Positions 9,638 to 17,889 of a stretch of 64,000 nt of DNA are shown in pieces. The translations under genes were made by a program, and so were the position numbers. Numbering within the stretch: the first letter of the stretch is position 1; each line of letters begins with the position of its first letter. This stretch comes from Meishania sp964351985 (lineage in GTDB: Bacteria > Bacteroidota > Bacteroidia > Flavobacteriales > Flavobacteriaceae), in NCBI GenBank assembly GCA_964351985.1, contig CAYGPR010000021.1, positions 1-64,000 on the forward strand. The letters are read 5' to 3'. The notes beneath the pieces are model-generated. The model ran no database searches. It worked only from the letters and a program-made list of their open reading frames with translations, and had not been told where the DNA came from.

Positions 9638-10009
9638 ATGGGTAGGTTATAGTTGAAAAAGATTGCCAATGCCCAGCAATCCTTTGTTCTAAAGAACGTT
9701 TCTAGTAATGACATATTGCGTATAAAGAAGTACGATGCCATACCGTACTTTCTTTTTGACTAGATAATCGAGATTTGTATGCTCCGACGGTTGCGTCCAA
9801 ATCAAATAATGAATTCCCATTCAATGCTTCGCGAGCTTGCCGGAGATAGTTTACGGAGGAGAACCTTAGCGTTTTTAAATTAGTGAAATGCAAGACTTAC
9901 GCTACATCAGTATCTGAGGATAGCCAATGTCAAAAAGAAGTTCTCGAAGAGTAGTGAATACAATCCAGATATTTTGGTGAAATCTTTTCGATTCCTTTTT
10001 GTTCAACAT
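9638..10009. other. 372-bp stretch without a convincing gene
   Basis: This lies between the ZIP gene's 3' end and the start of the Ig-like lipoprotein. Visible elements are a short inverted repeat GTTCT-AA-AGAAC at about 9684-9695, near the lipoprotein's promoter region, and a hairpin AAGTACG...CGTACTT at about 9727-9749. A minus-strand open frame of 63 codons (9702-9893) matches nothing I know, lacks a neighbouring context and is probably chance or a gene remnant. No tRNA fold or IS end is seen. Confidence 0.5.
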
Positions 10010-10681
10010 CTACAACAAATAAGCAATCGCTATACCCAGGATTATTACCGTCAACTTTCGTAGATTAAATTTGTGTCCCTCGGAACTCTCAAAAAGTATG
10101 ACCGTAGAAATATGTAGAAATACCCCGATGACCAAAGCCGTTATGGCCCCATAATATTGCGAGGCGAATTCAAAATTAGCCGCAAGATAACTTCCTGCCG
10201 GCGTCATTATCGAAAACAACAAAATAAAGAATAGGGCATTTGTCAACTTTATTTTCGAATTCAATAAAAAGATACTCAATATGATGGCAATGGGGATTTT
10301 ATGAACCAAAATACCATATAGAATGGCATCGTTTTTTTCGATGGGAAAACCTTCTAAAAGTGAATGGAGCGATAGACTGATGAACAATACCCACGGGAAT
10401 TCGCTTTTTTCAGTATTCAAATGAATATGGCCATGCTCTGCACCCTTGGAGAAAAACTCTAAAAAAATTTGCAACAAAATACCTAGCATCACAAAAACGC
10501 CGATGGTTTTTGAATCCGAGTTTTCATATGCTTCGGGAAAAAGTTCGAATAGCGTAAGTGCCAAAAGAAAGGCCCCGCTAAAGGCCAACAACAATTTAAA
10601 ATTTTCTTTGTTCTTCGGTCTTGCCACGTACACGAATACAAAACTTAAAAGAACTGCCAAAATGGGCAAGATATAAATCAT
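10010..10681 (-). CDS. ZIP family metal transporter
   Basis: This 223-aa inner-membrane protein has about eight hydrophobic segments. The two ZIP metal-binding helices are visible: SLHSLLEGFPI (HxxxEG) and LVHKIPIAIIL (HKxP). A His-rich loop (EHGHIHLN) precedes the first, typical of the variable cytoplasmic loop in ZIP zinc/iron/manganese importers. It is divergent from the THUMP methyltransferase gene, with 85 bp between starts. The metal specificity cannot be read from sequence. Confidence 0.9.
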   Translation of the reverse strand: MIYILPILAVLLSFVFVYVARPKNKENFKLLLAFSGAFLLALTLFELFPEAYENSDSKTIGVFVMLGILLQIFLEFFSKGAEHGHIHLNTEKSEFPWVLFISLSLHSLLEGFPIEKNDAILYGILVHKIPIAIILSIFLLNSKIKLTNALFFILLFSIMTPAGSYLAANFEFASQYYGAITALVIGVFLHISTVILFESSEGHKFNLRKLTVIILGIAIAYLL

Positions 10682-10766
10682 TGGTTTTTACAGGTTTTTG
10701 GCAGGATTTGAAAATAATATGAATGGGCTAAAATACTGTATTTTTGTCATCCATTTAATTAAGCGT

Positions 10767-11951
10767 ATGAACAATAATTTCAAAATGGTCGCCAAGACCC
10801 TATTCGGCTTTGAAGAAATTTTGGCCAAAGAGCTTCGTAATCTGGGTGCAGGAAATGTCGAAGAAGGTGTGCGAAGTGTATCTTTCGAAGGAGACATGGG
10901 TTTTATGTATAAGGCAAACCTGTGTTTGCGAACGGCCATTAAAATTATCAAGCCTATACATTCGTTTTCGGTGCGAAACGAGAATGAACTTTACAAAAAG
11001 ATATACGCTTTTGATTGGTCCGAATACCTTTCAGTGGATACTACCTTTGCCATCGATACAACAGTTAATTCAGAACATTTCACACATTCACTCTATGTTT
11101 CGCAAAAGGCAAAAGACGCCATTGTAGATAAGTTTCGCGATACCGCTGGCGAGCGACCCAATGTCGATGTCAAGCACCCTGATATTCGCTTGAACATTCA
11201 TATTCAAAAGGAATATTGCAATATTTCCCTAGATAGTTCCGGTAGGTCATTGCACCAAAGAGGGTATCGTACCGCGACGAATATTGCACCAATCAACGAA
11301 GTGTTGGCCGCGGGACTCTTGCTGTTAAGTGGATGGGATGGCCAATGCGATTTTTTAGATCCCATGTGTGGTAGTGGAACAATGTTGACCGAAGCCGCCA
11401 TGATTGCCTGTAATATTCCTGTAAACATCAATAGAAAAGAATTTGCTTTTGAGAAATGGGAAGATTTCGATCAAGCACTTTTTGAGAAAATAGTCGATGC
11501 CAGTTTGAACAAAACAAGGGAATTCCATCACAAAATTATTGGTTATGATAAAGCGCCATCTGCTGTTCGAAAAGCTATTGAAAATATTGAAAATGCTAAC
11601 CTTTCCGAATACATAACCGTTGAGCGCAAAAACTTCTTCGACACCGAAAAGTTTACCGAAAATCAATTGCACATGGTTTTTAATCCGCCGTATGGGGAAC
11701 GTTTGGACCGCTCAGAATTGGATTCGGATTTCAACGTCGAAGAATTTTATGCTTCGATAGGGGATACTTTAAAACAAAACTATCCCGGAACGGATGCCTG
11801 GTTTATCACATCGAACCTTGAAGCATTGAAATATGTGGGTCTACGCCCTTCCCGAAAAATCAAGGTCTTCAATAGCCACTTGGAATCGCGCTTGGTGAAA
11901 TATGTTATGTACGAAGGCAGTAAAAAGGCCAAGTATCAGAATAAAGAGTAA
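10767..11951 (+). CDS. THUMP domain class I SAM-dependent RNA methyltransferase (RlmL N-half type)
   Basis: This 394-aa protein has an N-terminal THUMP-type RNA-binding part (KTLFGFEEILAKELRNLG to about residue 170) and a Rossmann methyltransferase. The latter shows SAM motif I DPMCGSGTMLTEAA and catalytic motif FNPPYGERL (N-P-P-Y), diagnostic of N2-guanine RNA methyltransferases of the COG0116 family. E. coli RlmL carries this unit as the N-half of a longer fusion. The upstream frame extends to 10698, but ATG 10767 matches the usual family start, and the longer version runs into the divergent promoter region. Confidence 0.9.
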   Translation: MNNNFKMVAKTLFGFEEILAKELRNLGAGNVEEGVRSVSFEGDMGFMYKANLCLRTAIKIIKPIHSFSVRNENELYKKIYAFDWSEYLSVDTTFAIDTTVNSEHFTHSLYVSQKAKDAIVDKFRDTAGERPNVDVKHPDIRLNIHIQKEYCNISLDSSGRSLHQRGYRTATNIAPINEVLAAGLLLLSGWDGQCDFLDPMCGSGTMLTEAAMIACNIPVNINRKEFAFEKWEDFDQALFEKIVDASLNKTREFHHKIIGYDKAPSAVRKAIENIENANLSEYITVERKNFFDTEKFTENQLHMVFNPPYGERLDRSELDSDFNVEEFYASIGDTLKQNYPGTDAWFITSNLEALKYVGLRPSRKIKVFNSHLESRLVKYVMYEGSKKAKYQNKE

Positions 11952-11989
11952 CTCAATACGAGTTTATTGATATAGACTACGACTTTTAC

Positions 11990-12757
11990 TTATTCTTCTA
12001 TGGTATCATCAGTTTCTTCAACTTTTTCTTCCAGCTTTTTGGCCTTTTTATATAACGGAATAAAATAGGTCAGCGAATAATTATAGCCGACACCGAATCT
12101 GCTTCCCTCTGTAACTTTGTTAAATCCGGGAATGAACAGATCATGAAAATCGGAATCTTTGGTGGGATCACTGAACAAAAAACCGAGTCTGACACTTCCT
12201 CCCAAAAAAATATTGGCGAACAATTCTACCTTGGTACCAAAGACAAACTCAAGCCAAGAGGCGGTTCTTCCGCCGAACTCTTGGGCCACATCGGAACCAG
12301 GCGTAAACTCAGTAGGACTCCAATAGCGATTTGAATTGAATATCTGATAATTGTTCAAAGTTTGGCTGTACGTGCTAAAAGCATAGCGCCCACCGATGAA
12401 AATCGAATTCTGTTCGCCGTACCAATTGGCATAGGTATTATAATCCACTCCTAGTTTAATATAGCTGCCCGATGCGGTAAAATTGTACAGGTCTTCTTGT
12501 TTCGTCTTTTTCTCGTTACCCAGTTCACCCGCCAAGAAAAGCTTTTGAGTGAGCCGATAATCTCCGACGAATTCCAATCCCGTATAATTATCCTGGGCGA
12601 AGGAGACAATGGGGCGACTTAGATCCACGCCCACCCTTAGGCCATACTTCTGTTTGTAGACCACAGTATCTATTGGTTTAGTCGTTATAGGTTTACTTTG
12701 ACTACGAACCGTAACCAATACCAATAAAAAGAATAGGCTAATGCAATATTTTGACAT
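11990..12757 (-). CDS. DUF6048 family outer-membrane beta-barrel-like protein
   Basis: This 255-aa exported protein (signal peptide ending VRSQ) has alternating amphipathic strands (YGLRVGVDLSRPIVSF, LFLAGELGNEK, FGVGYNYSLTYFIPLY), suggesting a small outer-membrane barrel. It ends in a charged Lys/Glu tail. It overlaps the end of the DUF6452 gene by 20 nt, so the two are translationally coupled. Together they follow rlmD in what looks like a three-gene operon. No enzymatic function is visible. Confidence 0.8.
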   Translation of the reverse strand: MSKYCISLFFLLVLVTVRSQSKPITTKPIDTVVYKQKYGLRVGVDLSRPIVSFAQDNYTGLEFVGDYRLTQKLFLAGELGNEKKTKQEDLYNFTASGSYIKLGVDYNTYANWYGEQNSIFIGGRYAFSTYSQTLNNYQIFNSNRYWSPTEFTPGSDVAQEFGGRTASWLEFVFGTKVELFANIFLGGSVRLGFLFSDPTKDSDFHDLFIPGFNKVTEGSRFGVGYNYSLTYFIPLYKKAKKLEEKVEETDDTIEE

Positions 12758-13232
12758 TGGTACTTACGGTATTATTTACAAAAAGTGTATCGATACGTAT
12801 TTCTTGAATCCACAAATCATTTTCTTGGCCTACGCTTCCTGCTAAATCCGTATAACTTACGGTAAAACCACAGGCACGGGAAACAAAATTCTCCTTTGTT
12901 CCGTATGAAAAAGTAACCGTATCGGATTGGATTGGATCGTTGGCGGTCAAACGCTGTGAAAAGATAAACGTGGTACTATTGGTATCGGTGCGTAACGGAA
13001 GGTTTACGGAACTGGCACTTGTATTCTGAATGGTGGCCAAAACCGAATCAGGTGCGATAAATCCGTTTACGGTTAATGACGGCACATCCTTAAGTAGGGT
13101 AGTGTCGTTCACATCAAAAAATTCAACTACCATTCGCGGAGTGTCACCATCGATACAGATATCGTCTTTTTCGCAAGCTGAAAATGAGAGGATGGCTAGG
13201 AGAATAAAAAATACGATTTTAAGTATTTTCAT
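12738..13232 (-). CDS. DUF6452 family lipoprotein
   Basis: This 164-aa lipoprotein starts MKILKIVFFILLAILSFSAC with a lipobox Cys20. The body shows the family's CIDGDTPRMVVEFFD opening and a beta-rich remainder ending in VSTNVKIL. The frame stays open upstream to 13313 inside rlmD, but ATG 13232 gives the signal sequence and sits 4 bp after the rlmD stop. It probably works with the following DUF6048 barrel as a periplasmic/outer-membrane pair (inference from coupling). The function is unknown. Confidence 0.8.
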   Translation of the reverse strand: MKILKIVFFILLAILSFSACEKDDICIDGDTPRMVVEFFDVNDTTLLKDVPSLTVNGFIAPDSVLATIQNTSASSVNLPLRTDTNSTTFIFSQRLTANDPIQSDTVTFSYGTKENFVSRACGFTVSYTDLAGSVGQENDLWIQEIRIDTLFVNNTVSTNVKILH

Positions 13233-13236
13233 ATGT

Positions 13237-14646
13237 TTATAACTTCTCCAAAAGTACAACATTTTCAACGTGATGGGTCTGCGGAAACATGTCCACAGGT
13301 TGTACTTTAACAATAGAATAACGTTCTTTCATCATTTCAAGGTCGCGCGCTTGGGTTGCACTATTACAGCTAACATAGACCAGGCGTTCAGGCGCAATAT
13401 TCAAAATTTGTTGTACAACGTCCTTATGCATGCCATCTCGTGGCGGGTCGGTAATGATTACGTTAGGGACACCATGTTCATTGATAAAATCGGAATTGAA
13501 AATATTTTTCATATCTCCGACGAAAAAGTCGGTATTTTCTATTCCATTGTGTTTTGCGTTTTCTTTGGCCGCCTCGATGGCATCGGGTACCGATTCAATA
13601 CCAACAACCTTTTTGGCATTTTTTGCTACGAATTGTGCGATGGTCCCGGTGCCGGTGTAGAGGTCGTACACGAGTTCGTTTCCTGTGAGACCTGCAAATT
13701 CTCGTGTTACTTTATAGAGTTCATAAGCTTGTTTCGAGTTGGTCTGATAGAATGACTTTGCATTGATTTTAAATTGCAATCCCTCCATTTCTTCAAAAAT
13801 GTGGTCTCGACCCGAATGGCAAATGATTTCTTGATCGTAGATGGTATCATTTTGTTTCCGGTTGATGACATATAATAAGGAAGTAATCTCAGGAAAAGTT
13901 TCCGAAATATGATTCAGAAGTAAATCTCTTTTCTCAAGACCATCCTCAAAAAATTGTATTAAAACCATCAATTCTCCGGTAGATGCGGTTCGTATCATCA
14001 AAGTACGAAGCATTCCATGTTGATTTCTTGGGTTGAAAAATGATAGTCCGTTCTTGATGGCAAAATCCTTCACCTCTAAACGAATGATGTTCGAGGGGTC
14101 TTCTTGTAAATGACACTTCTTAATATCGAGAATTTTATCCCACATTCCGGGAATATGGAATCCCAAAGCATTTTTATCTTTGATTTGGATATCGGAACGG
14201 ATTTCATCCAAAGTCAACCATCGACTGTCCGAAAAGGAAAACTCCATCTTGTTCCGATAGAAATATTGCTTTTTAGAACCTATAATAGGCGAAACTTCGG
14301 AGAGCTCAAGGTGCCCTATTCGCCGTAAATTGTTCTCTACTTCCTTTTGTTTATAGAAAAGTTGATGCTCGTAGCCCATATCTTGCCATTTGCATCCGCC
14401 GCAAACTCCGAAATGCTGGCATTCGGGTTCTACACGTTTCTCTGATAGTTTGTGAAAATTGGTGGCAACGCCTTCGAAATACGACTTTCTTTTCTTGGTC
14501 GTCTGCACATCGACCACATCCCCGGGAACCGTATTCGTTAAAAATATAACCCTGCCATCGGGGGCCTTACCTACCGTTTTTCCTTTAGCACCGGCATCGA
14601 CCACTTCGACATTTTCAAAAACCTGTCGGGTATTTTTTTTCCGCAT
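13237..14646 (-). CDS. rlmD: 23S rRNA (uracil-C5)-methyltransferase RlmD
   Basis: This 469-aa RNA m5U methyltransferase has an N-terminal TRAM domain (residues ~8-65), the 4Fe-4S cysteines Cys76, Cys82 and Cys85 (CQHFGVCGGC) plus a later Cys in IKKCHLQ, and a Rossmann core with DLYTGTGTIAQ. It has the catalytic nucleophile VYVSCNSATQARDL and the TDPPRDGM motif. The family methylates U1939-equivalent or U747-equivalent positions; which one is not decided here. ATG 14646 was chosen over the 9-codon longer frame from 14673. It heads the operon with DUF6452 and DUF6048. Confidence 0.93.
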   Translation of the reverse strand: MRKKNTRQVFENVEVVDAGAKGKTVGKAPDGRVIFLTNTVPGDVVDVQTTKKRKSYFEGVATNFHKLSEKRVEPECQHFGVCGGCKWQDMGYEHQLFYKQKEVENNLRRIGHLELSEVSPIIGSKKQYFYRNKMEFSFSDSRWLTLDEIRSDIQIKDKNALGFHIPGMWDKILDIKKCHLQEDPSNIIRLEVKDFAIKNGLSFFNPRNQHGMLRTLMIRTASTGELMVLIQFFEDGLEKRDLLLNHISETFPEITSLLYVINRKQNDTIYDQEIICHSGRDHIFEEMEGLQFKINAKSFYQTNSKQAYELYKVTREFAGLTGNELVYDLYTGTGTIAQFVAKNAKKVVGIESVPDAIEAAKENAKHNGIENTDFFVGDMKNIFNSDFINEHGVPNVIITDPPRDGMHKDVVQQILNIAPERLVYVSCNSATQARDLEMMKERYSIVKVQPVDMFPQTHHVENVVLLEKL

Positions 14647-14762
14647 GGAGCAAAAGTAAGAATCGCTTAGCACTTATTACGGCTATCTTTAATACCGATA
14701 GAATAAAATAATCCAAAAAAAAATGAACCTTTTGAATTTTCCCCTGTCCTTATATTAGAAAT

Positions 14763-15306
14763 ATGGCAATGACCACCCAAAAGGTATTCGATACGTTATT
14801 GGTACTGCAATACCAATCGGGAGATAAAAAGGCCCTTATTGGTTGAAAGGCACCATCTCAAATTGTGTAGGCATGCCTGTTGGTTTTTACATGATATGGA
14901 CACTTCTAAGAATGTTGTTCAAGATTGTTGGAGTACCATTATCAACAAACTTGACGGACTTAAAGATCCTAATGCTTTCGGGAGTTGGGCCATGAGCATA
15001 GTGACCTGAAAATCTTTGAATGAACTTAATAAAAGAACAAGGGAGCGAGAAAAATTGAAAACGATAGTTCCGGTTGAGGTAGATGAAGATGTAGTTGCCA
15101 AGAATACCGATATAGAAAAAATGAAGCATGCAATCAATGATTTGACCCAAGACTAACAAATTGTGTTACGATTGTTTTACACACAAGAATATTCATTAAA
15201 AGAAATAGGTGATATATTGAATATATCTGTAGGCACCTTGAAATCAAGGCTCTTCCACGCTCGGGAAAAGTTGAAGACGGTATTGAGGGATAGAAATCAT
15301 ATTTGA
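14763..15306 (+). pseudogene. Degenerate ECF-type RNA polymerase sigma factor
   Basis: Translation from ATG 14763 gives MAMTTQKVFDTLLVLQYQSG and then shifts frame near 14840. In the new frame a clear sigma-70 region 2 follows (LCRHACWFLHDMDTSKNVVQ, then DCWSTIINKL and FGSWAMSIVT), and then a region 4 helix-turn-helix (QIVLRLFYTQEYSLKEIGDI, then LNISVGTLKSRLFHAREKLK), ending at TGA 15304. That frame is broken by TGA at 15007 (after SIVT) and TAA at 15154 (after LTQD). One frameshift plus two stops make a functional product very unlikely. The intact gene at 15355 is the usual membrane partner of such sigma factors. Confidence 0.88.
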
Positions 15307-15310
15307 GTTA

Positions 15311-15327
15311 AACAGCTTTCCGCTGTT
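15311..15327. repeat. Small REP-like hairpin between the sigma pseudogene and its partner
   Basis: AACAGC-TTTCC-GCTGTT forms a perfect 6-bp stem and is followed by GCGGGAATGACA, a tail resembling intergenic palindromic repeats scattered through flavobacterial genomes. No second copy of the full unit was seen in this window, so the repeat assignment rests on general resemblance. Confidence 0.4.
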
Positions 15328-15354
15328 GCGGGAATGACATTAAATGATACAATT

Positions 15355-15741
15355 ATGAAAACAGAAAAGGAAAGAATAGATGAATTGATCAAGGAAACCT
15401 TGAATCAAGAAGAGGCCAAATTTTATGACGAGCTAGAAGAGCAGAATCTTTTAGGAAAGTTGGGCGAGATGCATCAAGGCAAAATGGGCTGGTTGGCAAA
15501 TATCATGAATATTGCGCATTTGGTCGTATTCGGACTTTTCATATTTTGCACTATCCGGTTTTTGAACACGGAAGAGACCAATATGTTAATCAAGTGGGCT
15601 TCTGGAGGGTTTCTCTGTATGATAGCCATGGGCATGTTAAAACTTTTTGTATGGATGCAAATGGACAAAAACGATATGTTACACGAACTAAAGCGTCTGG
15701 AGCTTCAAGTGGCGGCATTGTCCCATAAATCGGATAATTGA
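15355..15741 (+). CDS. DUF6768-like small membrane protein (partner of an ECF sigma factor)
   Basis: This 128-aa protein has a charged coiled N-terminus (EKERIDELIKETLNQEEAKF), two hydrophobic segments (residues ~45-65 and ~75-97) and a C-terminal amphipathic helix (LHELKRLELQVAALS). Similar proteins follow ECF sigma genes in flavobacteria and probably act as anti-sigma-like or signalling partners; this is inference from gene order. Here the sigma gene upstream is broken while this frame is uninterrupted. ATG 15355 is preferred to 15334, which lies within the repeat tail. Confidence 0.75.
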   Translation: MKTEKERIDELIKETLNQEEAKFYDELEEQNLLGKLGEMHQGKMGWLANIMNIAHLVVFGLFIFCTIRFLNTEETNMLIKWASGGFLCMIAMGMLKLFVWMQMDKNDMLHELKRLELQVAALSHKSDN

Positions 15742-15830
15742 TTGAATCAACGAATGAAGCCAAGACTGATTGAAAAAATTTGTAATTTAGCAACTCTACA
15801 AGGATGATTTCTCTCCTACGCTGAATTTTC

Positions 15831-15848
15831 TCCCGATAGCTATCGGGA
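15831..15848. repeat. Perfect 18-bp palindrome TCCCGATAGCTATCGGGA
   Basis: This perfect self-complementary element lies 60 bp before rocD in an otherwise featureless leader. Such palindromes are common intergenic elements in this family. It could instead act as an operator or an mRNA hairpin for rocD. No run of Ts follows, so it is not a standard terminator. Confidence 0.5.
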
Positions 15849-15907
15849 TTCGAAAGGATAAAGGTGCAGAAGGAATTACTGAAGTTTATTTTAAAGTAAT
15901 TTTTATC

Positions 15908-17185
15908 ATGTCAGTTTTAGAAAGAATCACTTCTGAAGATGCCATTGCATTGGAGGAAAAACACGGAGCCCAAAATTATCATCCCTTACCTGTTGTATTG
16001 AGTAAGGGCGAAGGTGTTTACGTTTGGGATGTCGAAGGCAAAAAATATTATGATTTTTTGTCGGCCTATTCGGCCGTGAACCAAGGGCATTGTCACCCCA
16101 GAATAATCGGTGCCTTGAAAGATCAATCCGAAAACCTTACCCTTACCTCCAGGGCATTTTATAACGATATGCTCGGCAGATACGAAAAGTACGTGACCGA
16201 ATATTTTAAGTTCGATAAGGTGCTACCAATGAATACGGGTGCAGAGGCCGTTGAAACCGCTATTAAACTGGCGCGTAAATGGGGTTATGAAAAGAAAGGT
16301 ATTCCTTCGAATCAAGCTAAGATCATTGTTTGCCAAAACAATTTCCATGGCAGAACAATTACGATTATCAGTGCTTCCAATGATCCAGGGGCGACTGAAA
16401 ATTTCGGACCTTTTACACCAGGAATTATTTCCATACGATACAATGATCTAGATGCTTTGCAAGAAGCTTTGAAAGATGAAAATGTCGCTGCTTTTTTGGT
16501 GGAACCCATACAAGGTGAGGCCGGGGTATATGTGCCAGATGGAGATTACTTAAAGGAGGCATTGCGTTTGTGCAAGGCAAATAATGTACTCCTTATCGCA
16601 GATGAGGTGCAAACGGGTATCGCCCGTACCGGAAGATTATTGGCAAGCTGTGGAAATTGCTCTTGTGAGGATAAAAATTGTAGTGGTACTCCTGAGGTAA
16701 AACCGGATATCCTGATTTTAGGTAAGGCTATTTCAGGAGGTGTTTTTCCAGTTTCCGCAGTCTTGGCAGATAATGATATAATGGAAGTCATTCGACCTGG
16801 TAACCATGGTTCTACCTTTGGCGGCAATCCATTGGCATGTGCAGTGGCCATGGCGGCACTTGATGTTGTGCGCGACGAGAACCTGGCTGAAAATGCCGAA
16901 AAACTGGGTAAACTATTCCGTAGTGAAATGCAAAAATTGGTTACCGAGTGTAATTTGGTGCGATTGGTTCGAGGTAAGGGATTGCTAAATGCCATTGTAA
17001 TCAACGACTCGGAAGATAGTTCTACAGCTTGGGACATCTGTATGGCCCTAAAAGAAAACGGACTTCTAGCAAAACCCACTCATGGCAATATCATTCGTTT
17101 TGCCCCTCCTTTGGTCATGAACGAAGAACAGTTGATGGATTGTGTATCGATCATATCCAAAACGCTAAAGCAGTTTGAGAAATAA
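15908..17185 (+). CDS. rocD: Ornithine--oxo-acid aminotransferase
   Basis: This 425-aa PLP-dependent class III aminotransferase converts ornithine and 2-oxoglutarate to glutamate semialdehyde and glutamate (arginine/proline metabolism, cytoplasm). It shows YYDFLSAYSAVNQGHCHPRI near the N-terminus, the PLP-phosphate motif NTGAEAVETA, the conserved FLVEPIQGEAGV and IADEVQTGIARTG, and the PLP lysine in LGKAISGG. Unusually, it has a Cys-rich insertion with Cys248, 251, 253 and 258 (CGNCSCEDKNC) just before the PLP lysine segment. The gene stands alone and ends at a strong terminator. Confidence 0.95.
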   Translation: MSVLERITSEDAIALEEKHGAQNYHPLPVVLSKGEGVYVWDVEGKKYYDFLSAYSAVNQGHCHPRIIGALKDQSENLTLTSRAFYNDMLGRYEKYVTEYFKFDKVLPMNTGAEAVETAIKLARKWGYEKKGIPSNQAKIIVCQNNFHGRTITIISASNDPGATENFGPFTPGIISIRYNDLDALQEALKDENVAAFLVEPIQGEAGVYVPDGDYLKEALRLCKANNVLLIADEVQTGIARTGRLLASCGNCSCEDKNCSGTPEVKPDILILGKAISGGVFPVSAVLADNDIMEVIRPGNHGSTFGGNPLACAVAMAALDVVRDENLAENAEKLGKLFRSEMQKLVTECNLVRLVRGKGLLNAIVINDSEDSSTAWDICMALKENGLLAKPTHGNIIRFAPPLVMNEEQLMDCVSIISKTLKQFEK

Positions 17186-17215
17186 AAAAATCCCCGGAAT
17201 GTTCCGGGGATTTTT
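17186..17215. terminator. Bidirectional terminator between rocD and the CCC-motif operon
   Basis: An A-rich run, then CCCCGGAA-TG-TTCCGGGG and five Ts give a strong stem flanked by A and T tracts on both sides. It begins directly after the rocD stop and can also serve the leftward gene ending at 17236. Confidence 0.88.
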
Positions 17216-17235
17216 GCTTGAGATCACTTTTATTC

Positions 17236-17544
17236 CTAATCGAAGTTTTCAAAGTCACCTGAGGTAATCAAGGCGATGATAACCCCGAAATAGATGATTC
17301 CGAGAATAACCTGGATTACGGCTATAGCAATCCCGATATAGGAAAGAACACGACCTGTCTTGACATTTTCATAACCCGAAAATTCTCCGGGCCGTTGCAG
17401 ATATAAGTTTTCTGCGCTTTTGGCATTGCTCAAACCGATAATACTGAAGATGGCACCGAAAGGGCCACAACAAAAAAGGGTCAATACCACGGATAAAATA
17501 CCCATGGTCAATGCAGAACTTGCTCCTGGAAGTTGTTGATTCAT
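17236..17544 (-). CDS. CCC motif membrane protein (DUF4190-like)
   Basis: This 102-aa protein has two hydrophobic hairpins. The first contains the CC-GP motif LTLFCCGPFGAIFSIIGLSN that names this group, followed by a short soluble loop with YENVKTGRVLSYIGIA. It starts 1 bp after the stop of its paralogue and is the last gene of a leftward operon with the second CCC protein and a DUF2752 protein. The function is unknown; the family is common in flavobacteria. Confidence 0.8.
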   Translation of the reverse strand: MNQQLPGASSALTMGILSVVLTLFCCGPFGAIFSIIGLSNAKSAENLYLQRPGEFSGYENVKTGRVLSYIGIAIAVIQVILGIIYFGVIIALITSGDFENFD

Positions 17545-17545
17545 A

Positions 17546-17875
17546 TTATTGGTTTTGCCATTGTTCGCTCATCTCCATAACCTGTTCTATATAAGCGTCC
17601 CAGCCACCCATAGATTGTATTTGGTAAATGACCATCATCAAATATACTACTCCGATAGCCAATGCTACCCATGCTATTATTTTCGCGGTCTTTAACTGAC
17701 TGAAATTGGAATATGCCTCAGGGTTGGCAGCATATTTTTTTTCATCGTTTTTCAGCAGAAACAAAGCGATTCCGGCCAAAATAATTGTCGGAATTCCTGC
17801 AATGCAACAGCACAGAAAACCAAGAATCGAAAGGACAATGGCAATGGTAATATTTGGTAATTTTTGTTGTTCCAT
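17546..17875 (-). CDS. CCC motif membrane protein, paralogue
   Basis: This 109-aa protein shares the layout of the gene at 17236: a first membrane segment with three consecutive cysteines (SILGFLCCCIAGIPTIILAG), a loop containing SQLKTAKIIAWVALAIGV, and a second membrane span. The C-terminus differs (acidic and Gln-rich). It sits 14 bp after the DUF2752 gene, whose family members are also short cysteine-containing membrane proteins. The function is unknown. Confidence 0.8.
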   Translation of the reverse strand: MEQQKLPNITIAIVLSILGFLCCCIAGIPTIILAGIALFLLKNDEKKYAANPEAYSNFSQLKTAKIIAWVALAIGVVYLMMVIYQIQSMGGWDAYIEQVMEMSEQWQNQ

Positions 17876-17889
17876 AATAATAGGTTTAG

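Noticed and set aside
9702..9893. Possible 63-aa minus-strand gene (LRQAREALNGNSLFDLDATV and so on)
   Set aside because: No known family and no supporting context. It is kept only as a note under the intergenic stretch.
14887..15159. Minus-strand open frames of 72-90 codons across the sigma pseudogene
   Set aside because: The plus strand in this span clearly encodes sigma-factor regions 2 and 4, so the minus frames are shadows of the decayed gene.
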